64,000 nt of DNA. It comes from Oscillatoriales cyanobacterium. Lineage in GTDB: Bacteria; Cyanobacteriota; Cyanobacteriia; Cyanobacteriales; Laspinemataceae. How positions within the stretch are numbered: position 1 is the first letter of the stretch; each line of letters begins with the position of its first letter. The notes beneath the pieces are model-generated. The model was given only the letters and a program-made list of their open reading frames with translations. It did no database searches and had not been told where the DNA came from. The position numbers were made by a program, and so were the translations under genes. This document shows, piece by piece, positions 27,777 to 36,639 of this stretch. The stretch is from NCBI GenBank assembly GCA_011390955.1, contig JAABRM010000022.1, positions 1-64,000 of the forward strand, written 5' to 3'.

Positions 27777-28443
27777 TCCGTTAAAAATTTTGTTAGTTGA
27801 AGACGATGAACTGTTTAGATTAGGGCTGGCTACCCGTCTTCAAAGAGAATTAGAATTTGAAGTGGTCGCCGAAGCCAGTGATGGTGAAACCGCTGTTGAA
27901 TTTACTAATCAATATTTGCCTGATGTGGTATTACTGGATATTGGCTTACCGGGCATTGGGGGAATTGAAGCCTGTCGTCAAATCAAACAACAACATCCAG
28001 ATTTACCGATTTTAGTCTTAACTTCTCATTCCCAAACTGCTTTAATTGAACGTCTGATTGCGCTTGGGGTTAATGGTTACTGTCTCAAAGGGATTGAATC
28101 AGAACATCTAATTTTAGCCTTGCGTTCAGTGGCAGCGGGGGCTTCTTGGTGGGATCAAAAAGTTACGAGCGAAATTCACGCGGTTTTTGCTAAAAAACCT
28201 GTGATTAATCCTGATAAAGTTGAACCAGTTGAAAAGATATTAACTCAACGAGAACAGGAAATCCTTGATTTAATTGCAATGGGGAAAACTAACCCGGAAA
28301 TTGCCGAAGATTTGGGAATTGCGATCGGCACAGTCCGGGTTCATGTTCATGCGATTTTACAAAAACTGGATGTGCGCGATCGCACCCAGGCAGCGATTTT
28401 GGCCATTCAACAAACTGGGCATCCCAATGAATCATCTGACTGA
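27763..28443 (+). CDS. NarL/LuxR-type response regulator
   Basis: 226 aa. Receiver domain with LLVEDDE acidic pocket, phosphorylated Asp59 (VLLDIGLPG) and switch residues (LTSHSQ, KG), then a LuxR-type HTH (LTQREQEILDLIAMGKTNPE, IAIGTVRVHVHAILQKL). ATG 27763 lies inside the end of the kinase gene, giving translational coupling; a longer frame from 27670 only shadows the kinase. KdpE is normally OmpR-type, so if this protein regulates kdp it is a replacement. Confidence 0.9.
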   Translation: MSISNPLKILLVEDDELFRLGLATRLQRELEFEVVAEASDGETAVEFTNQYLPDVVLLDIGLPGIGGIEACRQIKQQHPDLPILVLTSHSQTALIERLIALGVNGYCLKGIESEHLILALRSVAAGASWWDQKVTSEIHAVFAKKPVINPDKVEPVEKILTQREQEILDLIAMGKTNPEIAEDLGIAIGTVRVHVHAILQKLDVRDRTQAAILAIQQTGHPNESSD

Positions 28444-28456
28444 TTTCAAGAAAAAA

Positions 28457-28859
28457 AACCCGGTTTCTCAGCCCCTTGAACCCCAGAAACCGGGTTTCTT
28501 GATCGCATCCTACAGTTAACTCTGATATCCACAGCAGAAACCCGGTTTGTTAACCCCTTAAACCCCAGAAACCGGGTTTCTTGATCGCATCCTACAGTTA
28601 ACTCTGGTATCCACAGCAGAAACCCGGTTTCTCATAGTAGTTGGCAGCGGATAGGTTGACTATTTGATTTTGGAATAGTAGTTGGCAGCGGATAGGTTGA
28701 ACCCCAGAAACCGGGTTTCTTTGTCGCATCCTACCGTTAACTTTGATATCCACAACAGAAACCCGGTTTCTTAGTCCTATTGTTGAACCCCAGAAACCGG
28801 GATGTCTTTGTCGCATCCCACCGTTAACTCTGATACCCACAGCAGAAACCCGGTTTCTT
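28457..28859. repeat. Four ~70-bp units bounded by AAACCGGGTTT palindromes
   Basis: Units at 28481-28549, 28563-28632, 28700-28773 and 28787-28859, each CCCAGAAACCGGGTTTCTT, then GTCGCATCC-ACCGTTAACTCTGATA-CCACAGC, then AGAAACCCGGTTTCTTA. Between units 2 and 3, TAGTAGTTGGCAGCGGATAG is present twice. Core sequence is conserved, so these are tandem copies of the dispersed element at 387-457. The following 28860-29015 contains a GTGTCCTCTGTGTCTCTGTGG repeat and nothing else clear. Confidence 0.8.
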
Positions 28860-29015
28860 AGCCCCCACAACCCAATTGGCAGCGGATATATTTGGGCAAC
28901 GGATGGGATAACGGTTTTGTCTCTCTCGTCTCTCTCTTTGTGTCCTCTGTGTCTCTGTGGTAAAAAACAACGTTTCCTGGTAAAATAAAATATTCCTATT
29001 AACCAGCGGAAAAAT

Positions 29016-31484
29016 ATGACTGTTAATCATCCCGAATGTGCTAACTTGAAAGACCAAGTTAATGCCTTGTTAAAATTGCTACAGCAAGAACCAAATCTGC
29101 GATCGCAATACAATACTATCGCCGTAGAACATTCTTTAAATAAAGCTATTTCACCTCGCTTTGAAATTGTGTTTGCCGGGGCATTTAGTGCCGGTAAGTC
29201 GATGTTAATTAATGCGCTGTTAGAACGAGAGTTATTATACAGTGCCGAAGGACACGCGACCGGAACCGAATGTTATATTGAATACGCAGAACCCAATCAA
29301 GAACGGGTGGTTTTGACGTTTTTAAGCCTAGGGGAAATTCGCGAGCAATTCGGGATGATGTGCAAGAATCTGGGATTATTGAGTACCTCTATAGATCCAG
29401 AAAATATCGATCGCCTCGAAGTAATCGATAAGTTAGAACAAATCTGCCAGGAGATTATTAAAAAAGAGGGGGGAGAAAGTAAGTCTGAATATGCCAAGCA
29501 AGCTAAAGCGTTAAGTTTACTCATAGAAGGTTATCAGCATAACCGCGATCGCATTAACCCGGTTCACAATGCCATCTATTCTATGGATCAATTGGGGTTT
29601 TCTAACCTGAGTAAAGCGGCAGATTATGCGCGACGGGGTAGCAATAGCGCGGTGTTGAAACGGTTAGAGTATTACTGTCATCATCCCCTGCTAAAAGATG
29701 GGAATATTTTGGTTGATTTGCCGGGAATTGATGCCCCAGTCAAAAAAGATGCCCAGCTAACTTATCAGAAAGTGGAAAACCCGGATACTTCTGCGGTGGT
29801 GACGGTTTTAAAACCAGCGGCTGCGGGAGATATGACCACAGAAGAGACGGAATTACTGGAAAAGATGAAGAGTAATCCCGGAATTCGCGACCGTGTATTT
29901 TATGTGTTTAACCGGATTGACCAAACCTGGTATAATGCTCAATTACGACAACGGTTAGATCAACTGATCCAGACTCAGTTTCGCGATACCAACCGCATTT
30001 ACAAAACCAGTGGCTTGTTGGGATTTTATGGCAGTCAAATTAAACAAACCAGTGGGCGCGATCGCTTTGGGTTAGACTCCATATTTACCGAAAGTGTTAA
30101 AGGACTTGGGGGACAAGAAGAAACCCCCCAATTTGTCAGCGAATTTAACAACTATTGTGCCAACTCTGGGAAACTTTCCCGCAGTGAATTTCGGGTTTCC
30201 GTGAATGGGTATGAAACCCCAAATGAGAACTATGTGCGGATTTTGAGTGAGTGGGGGACACCTTTAATGGATCAACTCATTCAAGATAGTGGGATTGAGA
30301 CATTTCGGGAGGCGATTACTCAGTATCTTACTAATGAAAAACGCCCCCAACTGTTTACTACTTTGGCTGACGATTTACAACCAATTTGTATCGGGTTAAA
30401 AGATTACTATAATAGCCAACGGCAAAACCTAGCCAGTCAACCTCGCGAAATCGATGCGATGAAAGCGCAAGAGTTGGATCGACTCAACCAGCAATTGCAA
30501 ACCATTGGCAGTGAGTTAGAGCAATATTTGGCGAAAAAAATTAACCTAATTATTGCCGAAGAAGATCCAGAGTTTGAAAATGATTTTAATCGGCTGAAAA
30601 AACAAATGGTCGTGCGACTTGATGAGTTACTGCATCAGTTTTCTGTGCTGGAAGCTTATAAAAAAGCAACGGGTAGCCATAGTCGGAATGCCACGGCGCC
30701 TTTTTTGGCGGTTTTGGTGGAAGCATTATACTATCTTGCCAATGAATTAGAGGATGTTTTGGTGGAATATGCTCAAATGGTGGTGACAAATTTCTGTCAG
30801 CGTCTTTTGGACTCCGTGAAAAAAACCGATAGTTATCTGAATTTGTATCGGTTGCTGGGGAAAGATGGGGGAATTGAACAGCAGTTTAAAAAGTTAGAGG
30901 AAACTTTGTTAAGTTTGATTGCTAATGAAGCGCGGCGAGAATGCGATCGCTATGTGCGGGAAAGTCCCCGATTTTACGATGAAGGCACTTTTTCTATCTA
31001 TCAATTTCGCCAAACCTTGCAACAAACCTCTCAAAGTTATGGGGCTGAAAGTATCATCAAGGCAGAACCGGCAATTCGCCAATTACTCAAGTTAGATTTT
31101 GAGCCGAAAATTGCGGCGACTATTCGCAGTCATTTCCGGCAAGGGATGAACCAAACTCTGAAAACTCAAGTGTTACCTTTGGCGGAACAATACAAGTTAG
31201 ATATTCTCCAAAAATACGATCAAGCGCGGGCGTATTTAGAGAAAAGCTTGGAAAAGGAAGCGGAGTTAAAGATTGCTCAAAATCAAGAAAATCTCGATAT
31301 TATTGAAGAAAAAATTGCGGCTTATAATCAGGCGGTTCAAGGGATTAATGCTTGTTTACAATCGATGAATTTATACGGTCAGCAATTGCCGGTAATTTCT
31401 GACAATGTTTCTGATGATGAGTTTGCCGATGCCGGTGAATTCCGGGAAAATACTGAGACGATTGAAGCCGATTTAATCGGTTAA
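29016..31484 (+). CDS. Dynamin-family GTPase
   Basis: 822 aa bacterial dynamin-like protein. P-loop GAFSAGKS (55-62), a conserved switch Thr in GHATGTECY, G3 DLPGID (234-239) and G4 FNRID (about 298-302) define the GTPase. The rest is long helices (about 440-822) with a hydrophobic patch around SVLEAYKK/APFLAVLVEALYYLANELE, which may be the membrane paddle. Bacterial dynamins remodel or protect membranes and some act in phage defence. It is a single gene here, not a tandem pair, preceded by repeats. The acidic C-terminus (ISDNVSDDEFADAGEF) is unusual. Confidence 0.9.
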   Translation: MTVNHPECANLKDQVNALLKLLQQEPNLRSQYNTIAVEHSLNKAISPRFEIVFAGAFSAGKSMLINALLERELLYSAEGHATGTECYIEYAEPNQERVVLTFLSLGEIREQFGMMCKNLGLLSTSIDPENIDRLEVIDKLEQICQEIIKKEGGESKSEYAKQAKALSLLIEGYQHNRDRINPVHNAIYSMDQLGFSNLSKAADYARRGSNSAVLKRLEYYCHHPLLKDGNILVDLPGIDAPVKKDAQLTYQKVENPDTSAVVTVLKPAAAGDMTTEETELLEKMKSNPGIRDRVFYVFNRIDQTWYNAQLRQRLDQLIQTQFRDTNRIYKTSGLLGFYGSQIKQTSGRDRFGLDSIFTESVKGLGGQEETPQFVSEFNNYCANSGKLSRSEFRVSVNGYETPNENYVRILSEWGTPLMDQLIQDSGIETFREAITQYLTNEKRPQLFTTLADDLQPICIGLKDYYNSQRQNLASQPREIDAMKAQELDRLNQQLQTIGSELEQYLAKKINLIIAEEDPEFENDFNRLKKQMVVRLDELLHQFSVLEAYKKATGSHSRNATAPFLAVLVEALYYLANELEDVLVEYAQMVVTNFCQRLLDSVKKTDSYLNLYRLLGKDGGIEQQFKKLEETLLSLIANEARRECDRYVRESPRFYDEGTFSIYQFRQTLQQTSQSYGAESIIKAEPAIRQLLKLDFEPKIAATIRSHFRQGMNQTLKTQVLPLAEQYKLDILQKYDQARAYLEKSLEKEAELKIAQNQENLDIIEEKIAAYNQAVQGINACLQSMNLYGQQLPVISDNVSDDEFADAGEFRENTETIEADLIG

Positions 31485-31596
31485 TTTTAGAGAGTTCAGT
31501 AAAACTACAGAGACACAGAGAACACCAAGAAAAATGTGATAGGAGGGCAACTATTTGCCCCCCTACTGTGATAGAATTACTCAACCATGTAAAATT

Positions 31597-31956
31597 ATGT
31601 CGGTAGTAGTTATGAATCAACAACACTTTCAAGCTTTGGCCAACGAAGAAGATGTCATCTCGGTTCAAGAAGAAAATATGCACGGTCATATTCACAATTA
31701 TCCCATGTTTAAACTGGCCGATATTGTGCGAAAGTTGTCTTGTAAGTTGATCGGGATGAATGAAGTCTATTTCAACAGGGAAGATTACAAGCAAAACAAA
31801 TGGATTACTGATGGAGTAAAATGTGAAGTATTAAGTGTCAGTGAAGGAAAATGGAAAACTGGAAAATTGAGAATTAAGGTTGTATTTGAATTTTGTCCTG
31901 ATGAACCTAAGTCGATTACGGCTAGTAAGTCACCTCTGGATGATTTACGAGGCTAA
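31597..31956 (+). CDS. KGK-domain protein
   Basis: 119 aa from ATG 31597 (a second Met at 31612 is possible). The C-terminal KWKTGKLRIKVVFEFCPDEP is the core of the cyanobacterial KGK domain. The N-terminal part contains an ENMHGHIHNYPMF His-rich stretch. Family function is unknown; members are often present in several copies in filamentous cyanobacteria. Downstream, the spacer carries the CAGAGACACAGAG repeat. Confidence 0.85.
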   Translation: MSVVVMNQQHFQALANEEDVISVQEENMHGHIHNYPMFKLADIVRKLSCKLIGMNEVYFNREDYKQNKWITDGVKCEVLSVSEGKWKTGKLRIKVVFEFCPDEPKSITASKSPLDDLRG

Positions 31957-32180
31957 AGCAATTTAATCTTTGAAAAATGCTTGTTGAATCAGGCAATATA
32001 AAGAAGAAAAACCACAGAGACACAGAGAACACAGAGAAGAAAGAATAGGAGGCAAAAGCATATCGTCAGATTACGAGTCACTTCTCTATTTTTAATCTGA
32101 AAAAGCATTCTAGATCAAATCTTTGTGTCCTTTGTGTCTTTGTGGTAACTTGAATGTAACATATTTTAATCATAAAAACC
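31957..32180. repeat. CACAGAGACACAGAG repeats in inverted pair
   Basis: ACCACAGAGACACAGAGAAC (32011-32030) and GTGTCCTTTGTGTCTTTGTGGT (about 32126-32148) are inverted copies about 95 bp apart. The same word follows the dynamin gene (31505-31526). No gene in between. Confidence 0.6.
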
Positions 32181-32414
32181 ATGACAAAAACACCTCGAAT
32201 TAAAATCCCCCCAGAAGTGAGACAATTTGTGTTAAATCGAGATGGTTTTCAATGTCGCAGTTGTGGCAGTCGGGAGAATCTTCAAGTAGATCATATTATT
32301 CCTCTTGCCAAAGGAGGGGCGAACGATTTGAGTAATTTACAAACTCTATGTTCGGTTTGTAATAGCCAAAAAAGCGATCGCCTCGACCCACGGTTTAAAC
32401 GACGGTTTAGTTGA
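32181..32414 (+). CDS. HNH endonuclease
   Basis: 77 aa and little more than the nuclease domain: FVLNRDGFQCRSCGSRENLQ, VDHIIPLAKGG and LQTLCSVCNSQKSDR. The two CxxC pairs bind zinc; the DH (Asp-His) pair and the Asn of DLSNLQ are the catalytic set. Stand-alone HNH proteins of this size are common in cyanobacteria with unknown role. No intron or mobile element ends are visible around it. Confidence 0.9.
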   Translation: MTKTPRIKIPPEVRQFVLNRDGFQCRSCGSRENLQVDHIIPLAKGGANDLSNLQTLCSVCNSQKSDRLDPRFKRRFS

Positions 32415-32446
32415 ATTAAATAAGTTATACCAAATCCGCTTTTCAA

Positions 32447-32474
32447 GTAGGGGCGATTCGCGAATCGCCCCTAC
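32447..32474. repeat. 28-bp perfect palindrome
   Basis: GTAGGGGCGATTCG directly followed by its complement. Same family as the 30-bp palindromes at 40741 and 41141. Lies after the HNH gene. Confidence 0.8.
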
Positions 32475-32497
32475 AATTATCGCCTAAAATGCGCTGT

Positions 32498-32765
32498 GGA
32501 TTCCCGCCTTCGCGGGAATGACAGATTGCTGGATTCCCGCCTTCGCGGGAATGACAGATTGCTGGATTCCCGCCTTCGCGGGAATGACAGATTGCTGGAT
32601 TCCCGCCTGAAGCGGGAATGACAGATTGCTGGATTCCCGCCTTCGCGGGAATGACAGATTGCTGGATTCCCGCCTGAAGCGGGAATGACAGATTGCTGGA
32701 TTACCGCCTGAAGCGGGAATGACAGATTGCTGGATTACCGCCTGAAGCGGGAATGACAGATTGCT
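32498..32765. repeat. Eight-unit 33/34-bp tandem array with internal hairpins
   Basis: Unit: GGATTCCCGCC-TTCGC (or TGAAGC)-GGGAATGACAGATTGCT. Each unit contains ATTCCCGC...GCGGGAAT inverted arms. Four units have the TTCGCG loop and four TGAAGCG; the last two have an A replacing a C in the left arm. The arms look like ATTCCC(N8)GGGAAT repeats. There are no unique spacers, so it is not a CRISPR. Single copies occur at 39962, 50984 and 60845. Confidence 0.9.
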
Positions 32766-32801
32766 TTATAAGTGGGTTTTCAGAACCGAATTTCGTATTA
32801 T

Positions 32802-33401
32802 TTAATCATTATTTAATTCATAAATAGCTTTAAGCTGGTCTAAATTTTGCCGAAATTGAACGGCTAACCAACTGTCGGGAAACCGTTCAGAATAGATCGT
32901 CGCCAAAGACTCACCAAACCACATTAATCTCGGTCGGTGTTTAATCACATTCGGATTGAATGCTTCCCGCATATAACCGTTAGTATAGTTGTCATATTTA
33001 TCGGCTAAACTGACCAAAACTATACTATCGGAACCAGCGGCAATTTGCTCGATATATTGTTCTTTTCTTTCTTTCCAAGTGCCACTGCGATCGCATTCGG
33101 TACAACCGCGCACAATTGCCGCTACTTCTGCCCCAAACTTATCGGTAATTTTGGCAAAAGCTTGCTCAACGGTTAGCCCTTGTTTCGGGGCGGCATCTTC
33201 TACATAATCGTGCAACCAAGCAGCGATCGCCTCTGCTTCGGTTCCCCCTTCTGACCACACATAACTCGACACCGCTTGTAAGTGGAGAATATAAGGTTTA
33301 CGGCTATGTTTGCGCTGTTGATAACGGTGGGCTTCTAGGGCAAATTGGACGGCGCGATCGTACTGTTGAGAATATTGTGGAATTGTCGAAAACTCAGCCA
33401 T
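32802..33401 (-). CDS. HD-domain phosphohydrolase, MESH1/RelA-SpoT-hydrolase-like
   Basis: 199 aa from ATG 33401. HSRKPYILHLQAVSSYV supplies the first His, AWLHDYVEDA the HD pair with the ED of SpoT-type hydrolases, and LVSLADKYDNYTN the distal Asp. Overall it resembles the (p)ppGpp 3'-pyrophosphohydrolase module alone, without a synthetase domain. It might hydrolyse (p)ppGpp or another nucleotide; this is inference. An ATG 16 codons upstream (33449) adds a hydrophobic stretch unlike the family. Confidence 0.8.
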   Translation of the reverse strand: MAEFSTIPQYSQQYDRAVQFALEAHRYQQRKHSRKPYILHLQAVSSYVWSEGGTEAEAIAAWLHDYVEDAAPKQGLTVEQAFAKITDKFGAEVAAIVRGCTECDRSGTWKERKEQYIEQIAAGSDSIVLVSLADKYDNYTNGYMREAFNPNVIKHRPRLMWFGESLATIYSERFPDSWLAVQFRQNLDQLKAIYELNND

Positions 33402-33581
33402 AATGATTTGAGAAATAACTGCAATAAAATTAATCAACGATCTAATCATACCGGACGCAAGGCTGGGTTAATCCTGTCTTAATCTCGGTTTTTGTTTACT
33501 TTTCCCGACTTTTCTCGGATTTTTCTTGACAAGGTGATTAAGATAGATCCAGGAACATACAATCCGTCGAATTATTTATCC

Positions 33582-34895
33582 ATGATATCAACTCTGCTCA
33601 AATCTCCTGTCATCAATCGCCTTAACTCACCGACGATTCATCGATTACCCAATGGCTTGACAATTGTGGTCGAACAAATGCCCGTAGAAGCGGTCAATCT
33701 CAACCTGTGGAACCCCATTGGTTCAGCCATAGAAGCCAATGAAATCAACGGCATGGCGCATTTTCTCGAACACATGATTTTTAAAGGCACGCAACAACTT
33801 CTGAGTGGGGAGTTTGAGCGCAAAATCGAAGAGCGCGGTGCGGTCACTAATGCTGCCACCAGCCAAGATTATACTCACTATTACATTACCACTGCGCCGA
33901 AAGACTTTGCGGAACTAGCGCCGTTACAAATGGATGTGGTGCTAAATCCCACTATTCCCGATGAAGCTTTTGAAAAAGAGCGTTTGGTGGTGCTCGAAGA
34001 AATTCGTCGATCGCAAGATAATCCCCGTCGTCGCACCTACTACCGGGCAATGGAACTGGCATTTAACCACTTACCATATCGTCGTCCCGTCCTCGGTCCG
34101 GTGGAGGTGATTTCTAGCCTCACCCCACAGCAAATGCGAGACTTTCATACTCGGTGGTATCAACCGGAGTCCTTGACCGCAGTAGCTGTGGGGAATTTGC
34201 CCGTGGAAGAGATGATCGAAATTATTGCCGAAGGGTTTACTCATATTAAACCCCAGGGGCGGGAAAAAAGCGCTCGTTCCCAAATGCCTCACCCCCTGGA
34301 AATGCTCACTCCAGAACCAAATTTTCAGGAAATTGTGCGCCAAGAAATTGTCGATGAGACCCTGCAACAATCGCGAATGGTAATGCTGTGGCGAGTACCC
34401 GGTTTATTGGATCTAGACCAAACTTATCCCTTGGATGTATTAGCCTCTATTTTAGGTGCCGGTCGGACATCCCGCATGATTAAAGATTTACGAGAAGACC
34501 GGGGATTAATCTCTAGTATTTCTGTGAGCAATATCAATCACCGAATTCAAGGACTTTTTTATATTTCGGTGGATTTACCCACAGAAAATCTGGACATTGT
34601 GGAAGCGGCGATCGCTCAACATATTCGCACTTTACATCAGGAATTTGTCACCGAAGCCGAAATTACTCGGATTCGCACGCAAGTGGCAAATCGCTTTATT
34701 TTTGGCAATGAAACACCAAGCGATCGGGCTAATTTATATGGTTATTACCAATCAATGCTGGGAGACTTAGCCCCGGCATTAAATTATCCTCAGCACATTC
34801 AATCAGTGCAACCAGTGGATATCCGAGAAGCAGTCCAAAAATATCTTTCTCCTGATGCTTATGGGGTGTCGATCGTTCGACCGAAAGCGAATTAA
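33582..34895 (+). CDS. M16-family zinc peptidase (insulinase/processing-peptidase type)
   Basis: 437 aa from ATG 33582. Inverted zinc motif HFLEH (60-64), with the distal Glu in LEEIRRSQDN, identify an active M16 subunit. The second half has the R/Y region (LYGYYQSMLGDL) that closes the chamber. M16 enzymes work in pairs or as internal duplications; no inactive partner lies next to it, so it may be homodimeric or pair with a distant gene. ATG 33492 would add 30 residues without M16 similarity. Cellular location uncertain; no signal peptide. Confidence 0.88.
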   Translation: MISTLLKSPVINRLNSPTIHRLPNGLTIVVEQMPVEAVNLNLWNPIGSAIEANEINGMAHFLEHMIFKGTQQLLSGEFERKIEERGAVTNAATSQDYTHYYITTAPKDFAELAPLQMDVVLNPTIPDEAFEKERLVVLEEIRRSQDNPRRRTYYRAMELAFNHLPYRRPVLGPVEVISSLTPQQMRDFHTRWYQPESLTAVAVGNLPVEEMIEIIAEGFTHIKPQGREKSARSQMPHPLEMLTPEPNFQEIVRQEIVDETLQQSRMVMLWRVPGLLDLDQTYPLDVLASILGAGRTSRMIKDLREDRGLISSISVSNINHRIQGLFYISVDLPTENLDIVEAAIAQHIRTLHQEFVTEAEITRIRTQVANRFIFGNETPSDRANLYGYYQSMLGDLAPALNYPQHIQSVQPVDIREAVQKYLSPDAYGVSIVRPKAN

Positions 34896-35169
34896 TCCGA
34901 TGGATGTTTAGTGGTTATTCTATCGACAATAGGGGTCAAGTTGACCCCTACCTATACCGCAGTAATGCAGCGGGCTGACTAAGTACATCTACTCAATAAT
35001 TAAATAAAAAATCAGTATATATTTGAACCGGGGGGCAAATTGCTGTCAAAGGCAACAGATTAATCAAAATTGACTAACTAGCCGAAAAAACGCCGCTTTA
35101 TCAGGCTAAAATTATTTTAGCCAAAAAATGTTATAATCGCCAATAGCTAATCTATCCAACAAACTAATC
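34896..35169. promoter_or_regulatory. Spacer with palindrome and candidate promoter
   Basis: AGGGGTCAAGTTGACCCCT at about 34930-34948 is a near-perfect palindrome, a possible terminator of the M16 gene. TGTTATAAT (35129-35137) is an extended -10 about 33 bp before the cytochrome start, preceded by the palindrome GCTAAAATTATTTTAGC (35105-35121) over the -35 position. Confidence 0.45.
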
Positions 35170-35787
35170 ATGCTGCGGAATCGTCCTTACCAACCGTTAT
35201 TATTGCGGCTGTTACATGGGGTCAATGGATTGTTAATCATCGGGGCAATCATCACCGGATTTTTGGTTTACAATACCTACGACGGTCGTTGGGGCAAAAT
35301 TCCCCTCCCCAACCTATCAGAAACTCAAGATATTCACGGCACAATTGCCGTTACTTTTTTTCTGCTTTTCCCCGCTTTTGCCCTATATAGTTTTTACCCA
35401 GGGGAAAAACGCTTATTACAGCCGGATTCTGTCAAAAATTTGGGCAAAATTAATCAACAGATCGGCTGGTATAGTTGGCATCGTGTAGTCAATACCTTAA
35501 TGCTAATAGCTGCCATATTAGCCGCTTTTTCTGGCCGCACCATGAAAGAAGAATGGCTACCCAATGGGGAATTAAATCATCCTGGGTATTATCTGCATTT
35601 ATTCTCTTGGTTAGTGATGGTGCTTTGTTTATTATTCCACTTACTTATGGTGGCTAAAGTGGGAGGGATGCCGCTGATTATTTCTATGTTTAATTGGCAG
35701 GTTCGCCCCCAAGATAGTCCCCGTCACTGGAAAGCAAATACGGTCAATTGGTTGCAGAAGCAAAAATCAAAATTTACGCAAAAATAA
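35170..35787 (+). CDS. Cytochrome b561/b6-type membrane protein
   Basis: 205 aa with four membrane helices (about 10-35, 58-75, 105-122, 140-165). Histidines at 16, 56, 104, 143 and 157 lie in or at the ends of the helices (LLRLLHGVNG, TQDIHGTIAV, YSWHRVVNTL, LHLFSWLV, LLFHLLMV) and can ligate two b haemes. It fits the cytochrome b561/bacterial YodB-type family of electron carriers. The stop codon overlaps the start of a 33-codon frame (TAATG). Confidence 0.85.
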   Translation: MLRNRPYQPLLLRLLHGVNGLLIIGAIITGFLVYNTYDGRWGKIPLPNLSETQDIHGTIAVTFFLLFPAFALYSFYPGEKRLLQPDSVKNLGKINQQIGWYSWHRVVNTLMLIAAILAAFSGRTMKEEWLPNGELNHPGYYLHLFSWLVMVLCLLFHLLMVAKVGGMPLIISMFNWQVRPQDSPRHWKANTVNWLQKQKSKFTQK

Positions 35788-35888
35788 TGTTTAAAATGTT
35801 TAAGTCTACCAATCATTTGTTAAAAAAAGTTGAAATTTTGGTGTTTTTTGGCTGGTTTATGGCGCTGATTATTCCCGTGTTTTTGTAA
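35787..35888 (+). CDS. 33-aa small membrane protein coupled to the cytochrome gene
   Basis: Starts at the ATG overlapping the cytochrome stop codon (TAATG) and encodes a basic N-terminus (MFKMFKSTNHLLKKV) and one hydrophobic helix (EILVFFGWFMALIIPVFL). The overlap suggests translational coupling and a small subunit of the cytochrome. Frame length alone would be weak evidence; the overlap and single clean helix make it plausible. Confidence 0.45.
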   Translation: MFKMFKSTNHLLKKVEILVFFGWFMALIIPVFL

Positions 35889-35934
35889 ACCCAGTGATGC
35901 CAACAATTATTTAGTTGGAATATTAGAATCATTG

Positions 35935-35991
35935 ATGTCTTTGGGAATGTCTTTGGGAATGTCTCTGGGAATGTCTTTGGAGATGCCTTTG
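35935..35991. repeat. 12-bp tandem repeat ATGTCTTTGGGA
   Basis: About four and a half imperfect copies. No coding role apparent. The rest of 35889-36124 shows nothing clear. Confidence 0.7.
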
Positions 35992-36124
35992 GGCGACAGC
36001 CGAAAATCCCCTATAATTTATCCCATTGCTTTCCCATTGCTTTATTGACCATGATACTATATCCAGCGGAGCAATACAGCCGATAATTTCAATTAACCAA
36101 TAGTTTTAAGTTTAGGACAACGCA

Positions 36125-36601
36125 ATGGTTCAGTACACAATCCCCCAATCTCCGGAAATCGTTATTAATGTTAGAGGCAAAGATTCCCCGAAAAATCGCG
36201 ATAAAGCGATGGATCGACTGATGGAGTTGATGGACGAAGGAACGCTAAAAACGGAATTAGCCGATGGATTTGGCCCAGATCGGTTTGTGGAAGTCAAAGA
36301 TCCAGACCTAGACACAGAAGAATGTGACGACCCGGTGACAGAAGCGGTACAAATTCTGAATAGTTTGGCCTCTTTGAAGTTAAAAGTGACTCAGAGCAAA
36401 GAAGAAGCCCTGCAAGTTCGTCAACAAATCGATATTTTATTTAATGACGATCCGGTGACTGAGGAGCAAATTAGTCAGTTGAAAGACGGGTTTAAGGTTC
36501 TGAAAGCTTTTGCTCAAGCAAATCAGCGTTATTTGATAGCAAGAAGCCAAGCGGAAGAAGCGAGAAAAATTTTGGATCGCGCTTTAAGTTCTTTGGAATA
36601 A
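36125..36601 (+). CDS. Conserved hypothetical protein
   Basis: 158 aa, acidic, predicted helical in the second half with a long coiled-coil-like stretch (LNSLASLKLKVTQSKEEALQ to RALSSLE, about 77-158). The N-terminal PEIVINVRGKDSPKNRDKAM is followed by the motif DPVTE twice (about 69 and 109). I recognise no family. No signal peptide or membrane segment. It stands alone, followed by two 66-bp elements. Confidence 0.7.
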   Translation: MVQYTIPQSPEIVINVRGKDSPKNRDKAMDRLMELMDEGTLKTELADGFGPDRFVEVKDPDLDTEECDDPVTEAVQILNSLASLKLKVTQSKEEALQVRQQIDILFNDDPVTEEQISQLKDGFKVLKAFAQANQRYLIARSQAEEARKILDRALSSLE

Positions 36602-36639
36602 AGCCGCGTTTTGGTGACAAACGAAAGCCCGGATATTTT

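Noticed and set aside
32498-32765. Possible CRISPR array (eight regular repeats)
   Set aside because: Units are 33-34 bp end to end with no unique spacers, and no cas genes are nearby. It is a tandem hairpin array.
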